This document shows, in pieces, positions 60,943 to 64,000 of a stretch of 64,000 bases of DNA. Every line of letters begins with the position of its first letter. Position 1 is the first letter of the stretch. Made by a program: the position numbers and the translations under genes. The stretch spans positions 496,001 to 560,000 of the forward strand of contig NVUW01000001.1 in assembly GCA_002733205.1 (NCBI GenBank). The letters run 5' to 3'. The DNA comes from Thalassobium sp. GTDB taxonomy: Bacteria > Pseudomonadota > Gammaproteobacteria > Pseudomonadales > Oceanobacteraceae. The notes under the pieces were generated by a model. The model saw only the letters and a list, made by a program, of their open reading frames with translations, made no database searches and was not told the DNA's origin.

Positions 60943-63698
60943 TATAATTCCACTGCAGTGCAGGCCGCGTCGCTGAACAGGGCTGCAGGTTGAGTATCGC
61001 TACCGGCGCTGTGGCTGGCCAGCAGGGTTTTTAATTCGGGAATGCAGGAGCCGCAATTGGTGCCGCAACGCAGAGCCTTGGCCAGTGCGTCGCTGCTGTC
61101 GCAACCATTATTTATGGCCTGAATAATCTGTTTTTCACCAATCTGAAAGCAGGAGCAAACGATGGCACCATGATCCGGGGCATCGGCCGGTTGGCCGGCA
61201 AGCAGAGCACGGCGCTGCTGGCTGCTCAGTTCGCTCTGGGCAAAGCATCCGGTCAGCCACTGACGGTTACTGAACCGCAGATCTTTGTGCACAAAAATGA
61301 CGGCTTCAAGCTGGTTATTAACAATCAGAACATGGCGGTAATGTTGCTGAGCGGGGTCGCTCAGCGTTAACCACTGGCCTTTTAACGCTTGGTCCGGCAG
61401 CCGCTGACGCAGAGCATCGACAAACTGGCCGGCATCTCCCTGACCGGCCACTTCGTAGACCATGCCAGGATTATGGATGTCGTCGCCAAACACACCGCAG
61501 GCCCAGTACGCGCAATCCGGTGTGCCGATATCACGGCGGCTTAACACAAAGCCCTGCCACCCGGGGCGGAAAGGCTCGGCATTAACCGCACTGTATTTCA
61601 GTTCCGGCTGACCGGAGATGGCGTCCACGCTGCTGTCGGTCAGGGTGCCCATGCGTGCGGCACTGGCGTAACGGCTGGTCCAGTGCATGGGTACAAATAT
61701 TTCGCCAGCGCGTTGGTTATCACTGATATGGACACGCAGCAGCAGGCTGCCACGGGGGTTGAATATCCGTACCAGTGAGCCGTCTTCAATCCCGCGCAGG
61801 GCGGCATCCCGCGGGTGAATATCGGCATAAGGTTCGCTGATATGCTGTGCCAGCCTCGGTGCTTTACCGGTGCGGGTCATGGTGTGCCAGTGATCGCGTA
61901 CACGGCCGGTGTTCATAATCAGATCGCCGCCAGTGCGGGGGGCTGGCAGTTCGGGGGCAACGGCAATAAAGCGTGCTTTACCGTTATCGGTATAGAAGCG
62001 ACGGTCATCAAAAAAGCGCTGACGCCCCTGCGGATACTGCGCATTCACCGGCCACTGTACCGGTGCCATGACGTCGTACTGCGCGCGGCTCATAGCGCTT
62101 AATCCGCTTAAATCAAAATCACGGCTGCCGTTATTTTCAAAGGCCGAGAGTCTCGCATGCTCGTCAAAAATATCGGCCGGATGGCTGTAGTTAAATGCAT
62201 CTGTATGACCCAGGGCATGGGCCACCTGGGTGATAATCCACCAGTCGGGCATGGCTTCGCCCGGTGGCGGCAGAAAACCGCGCTGACGTGAAATGCGGCG
62301 TTCGGAATTGGTGACGGTGCCGTTTTTCTCGCCCCAGCTGGCCGCTGGCAGCAATATATGGGCAGCGGCAGCAGTATCGGTATCGGCCATGCAATCGGAA
62401 ACCACCACCAGTTCGCAGTGTTTGAGAGCTTCCTTTACATCGTCGGCGTCGGGCATGCTGACCAGCGGGTTGGTGGACATAATCCACAGAAATTTGATCT
62501 CGCCGCGTTTAACGGCCTGAAACAGGTCAACAGCTTTCAGGCCCGGACGTTCGGCCAGATTGGGTGCCTGCCAGAAGCGCCGTACCCGGTCGCGCTCGGC
62601 AGCGGAAAAATCCATATGTGCAGCCAGCTGATTAGCCAGTCCGCCCACTTCACGGCCGCCCATGGCATTGGGCTGACCGGTAATGGAAAAGGGCGTGGCG
62701 CCGGGTTTACCAATACGACCGGTGGCTAAATGCACATTGATGATGGCATTGCCTTTATCGGTGCCGGTCGCGCTCTGGTTAATACCCTGAGAATAAAAAG
62801 TAACCGTGCGTGGGGTATCGGCAAACCAATGAAAGAACTGCGCCAGGTCTGAGGCTTCTATATCCAGCTGGCCGGCAACGTCTTTCAGGCTGCGGCACTG
62901 TTGCCGTGCGGTCTCCAGCGCGCAGCCAAAGCCTTCGGTATGCAGGGCGATAAACTGGTGGTCGAGGTTATTGGTTTCACCGAGATACGCCAGCAGGGCG
63001 GTAAACAGAAAAGCATCACTGCCGGGGCGGATAGCCAGATGCAGATCGGCGAGATCACAGGTGGCGGTGCGGCGCGGATCAATCACCACCACTTTCATAT
63101 CCGGGTTGGCTTTTTTCGCGGCCACCATGCGCTGATACAACACGGGGTGGGCCCATGCCGCATTGGAGCCGGTAAGCACCAGCAGGTCGGCCTGCTCTAA
63201 ATCTTCGTAGCAGCCGGGCACGGTGTCGGAGCCAAACGCACGCTTATAGGACGCAACGGCGGAGGCCATGCACAGACGGGAGTTGGTATCCATATTGGCG
63301 CTGCCGATAAAGCCCTTCATCAGCTTATTAGCAACGTAATAATCTTCGGTCAGCAGCTGGCCTGAGCCATAAAAGGCCACGGCATCCGGCCCATGGGTGT
63401 GGATTACCTGCTGAATTTTATCGGCAATCAGGTTGATGGCCTGAGTCCAGCTGCTGCGCTGGCCGTTCATGAGTGGATGCAGCAGGCGACCGTTATGGCT
63501 GATGGTTTCATGCAGCGCTGAGCCTTTTACGCACAAGCGGCCAAAGTTAGACGGATGACGGCTGTCTCCGGCGACCGGTAACAGCTGTCCATTCTGCTGG
63601 CTGATATCAACGCCGCAGCCAACACCGCAGTAAGGGCAGGTGGTCTGCGTTTGCTGTATGGCGGTTAACGGCGTTGTTGTCTGCTCAATGGCGCTCAT
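60942..63698 (-). CDS. nasA: Assimilatory nitrate reductase catalytic subunit
   Basis: A 918-residue molybdopterin enzyme. The ATG used (MSAIEQTTTPLTA) lies 21 codons inside a longer open frame, because the sequence upstream of it is the leader terminator. An N-terminal [4Fe-4S] motif (CPYCGVGCGV), the molybdopterin domains (KGSALHETISHNGRLLHPL, RLCMASAVASYKRAFG) and a C-terminal BFD-like [2Fe-2S] domain (CSCFQIGEKQI...CGTNCGSCIPEL) are present. It reduces nitrate to nitrite in the cytoplasm for nitrogen assimilation. It is co-transcribed with cobA; the nitrite reductase genes presumably lie beyond the window. Confidence 0.95.
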   Translation of the reverse strand: MSAIEQTTTPLTAIQQTQTTCPYCGVGCGVDISQQNGQLLPVAGDSRHPSNFGRLCVKGSALHETISHNGRLLHPLMNGQRSSWTQAINLIADKIQQVIHTHGPDAVAFYGSGQLLTEDYYVANKLMKGFIGSANMDTNSRLCMASAVASYKRAFGSDTVPGCYEDLEQADLLVLTGSNAAWAHPVLYQRMVAAKKANPDMKVVVIDPRRTATCDLADLHLAIRPGSDAFLFTALLAYLGETNNLDHQFIALHTEGFGCALETARQQCRSLKDVAGQLDIEASDLAQFFHWFADTPRTVTFYSQGINQSATGTDKGNAIINVHLATGRIGKPGATPFSITGQPNAMGGREVGGLANQLAAHMDFSAAERDRVRRFWQAPNLAERPGLKAVDLFQAVKRGEIKFLWIMSTNPLVSMPDADDVKEALKHCELVVVSDCMADTDTAAAAHILLPAASWGEKNGTVTNSERRISRQRGFLPPPGEAMPDWWIITQVAHALGHTDAFNYSHPADIFDEHARLSAFENNGSRDFDLSGLSAMSRAQYDVMAPVQWPVNAQYPQGRQRFFDDRRFYTDNGKARFIAVAPELPAPRTGGDLIMNTGRVRDHWHTMTRTGKAPRLAQHISEPYADIHPRDAALRGIEDGSLVRIFNPRGSLLLRVHISDNQRAGEIFVPMHWTSRYASAARMGTLTDSSVDAISGQPELKYSAVNAEPFRPGWQGFVLSRRDIGTPDCAYWACGVFGDDIHNPGMVYEVAGQGDAGQFVDALRQRLPDQALKGQWLTLSDPAQQHYRHVLIVNNQLEAVIFVHKDLRFSNRQWLTGCFAQSELSSQQRRALLAGQPADAPDHGAIVCSCFQIGEKQIIQAINNGCDSSDALAKALRCGTNCGSCIPELKTLLASHSAGSDTQPAALFSDAACTAVEL

Positions 63699-63722
63699 CG
63701 GCAATCCACTCTGAAAAATCCC

Positions 63723-63758
63723 AAAAAAAAGCGCCCACAGGTTTTTACCTGTGAGCGC
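63723..63758 (-). terminator. Leader attenuator terminator before nasA
   Basis: On the minus strand a 12-bp stem (GCGCTCACAGGT with ACCTGTGGGCGC, one G-U pair) around a 4-nt loop is followed by eight T residues. It ends only about 25 nt before the nasA ATG, with no space for a promoter after it. Transcription of nasA must therefore pass this terminator, as in NasR- or NasT-type antitermination of nitrate genes. Confidence 0.8.
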
Positions 63759-64000
63759 CAATGCTCATTCTGCACAACATAGCTTTCGTCGCGACAGGCC
63801 TTGTAAGCGCTGTGTATGACGGTTGGCATCTGCGTTGATGCCGGAAACAGCCAGGTAGCGGCCATTTGTTACCTGAAGCAATTCAAGATAAATGCCAACC
63901 CTGCAGAACGGCCCTGAAAAATAACAGCAAAGGCACAGAATGGCTCGTTTGCGCGGGCGGGCATGATATTCAGCTGGCCAATACTGGCGCGGTTAAAAAG
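63759..64000 (-). promoter_or_regulatory. nasA leader/promoter region, structured
   Basis: On the minus strand this region contains GGTTGGCA pairing with TGCCAACC about 55 nt later (63808-63898) and an inner CAGGTA/TACCTG stem. These could form the antiterminator-binding RNA. Part of it is also open in two frames, so the 3' end of an upstream host gene cannot be excluded. Confidence 0.4.

Noticed and set aside
63800-64000. Minus-strand open frame of about 42 codons ending near 63870, possible C-terminus of a host gene
   Set aside because: It reads through the window edge with no recognisable motif and competes with another open frame and with RNA structure; evidence is too weak for a gene call.

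Overview
The window looks like the chromosome of a marine gammaproteobacterium of Oceanospirillales/Pseudomonadales type. This rests on the arginine succinyltransferase (ast) operon, an fba/pgk glycolytic block, an assimilatory nitrate reductase with cobA, and moderately high GC. I cannot name the genus from sequence alone. The centre is filled by one complete-looking transposable (Mu-like) prophage of about 39 kb.

Left host flank (1-21040). The 3' end of an M20-family peptidase overlaps astA, followed by astD and astB with ATGA-type overlaps. Then come fumC and a LysR regulator on the minus strand, a divergent NAD(P)-binding protein, and a chemoreceptor with a possible Pho box. A minus-strand group follows: a zinc-dependent phospholipase C-like secreted enzyme, a parvulin peptidyl-prolyl isomerase and a membrane-anchored helical protein. 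The glycolytic block is pgk, a tiny lipoprotein too short for routine calling, an unknown 416-residue protein and fba. A DUF2135-like/TPR protein, a polysaccharide deacetylase and a LysE-type exporter close the flank.

Prophage (about 21041-60068). It has 13-bp inverted terminal repeats and splits a bidirectional terminator between lysE and cobA. Order: LexA-type repressor (minus), operator region, Ner, MuA-type transposase, MuB-like ATPase, a row of small early genes, gp16-like and Mor activators, amidase and lysis genes, TraR/DksA-like zinc protein, small and large terminase, portal, gpF, gpG, protease with an internal scaffold start, major capsid and connector genes. The head is Mu-like, but a sheathless tail tube and a long tape measure point to a non-contractile siphovirus-type tail. 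Cargo genes with lower GC sit at three places: a minus-strand gene after mor, a three-gene membrane-linked set after gpG, and a DUF2971 gene.

The most interesting locus is the right end (57714-59852): a Com-like zinc-finger translational regulator, a 50-residue protein, a protein fusing an ABC-type ATPase to a Mom-like GNAT acyltransferase, and a formyltransferase-fold protein whose usual catalytic Asn is replaced. By position and by the Com homologue this matches the Mu com-mom DNA hypermodification locus, with extra chemistry added. I infer a DNA base modification system protecting the phage from restriction.

Right host flank (60069-64000): cobA and nasA on the minus strand form a nitrate-assimilation operon. 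A strong intrinsic terminator lies only about 25 nt before the nasA start, which implies leader attenuation.
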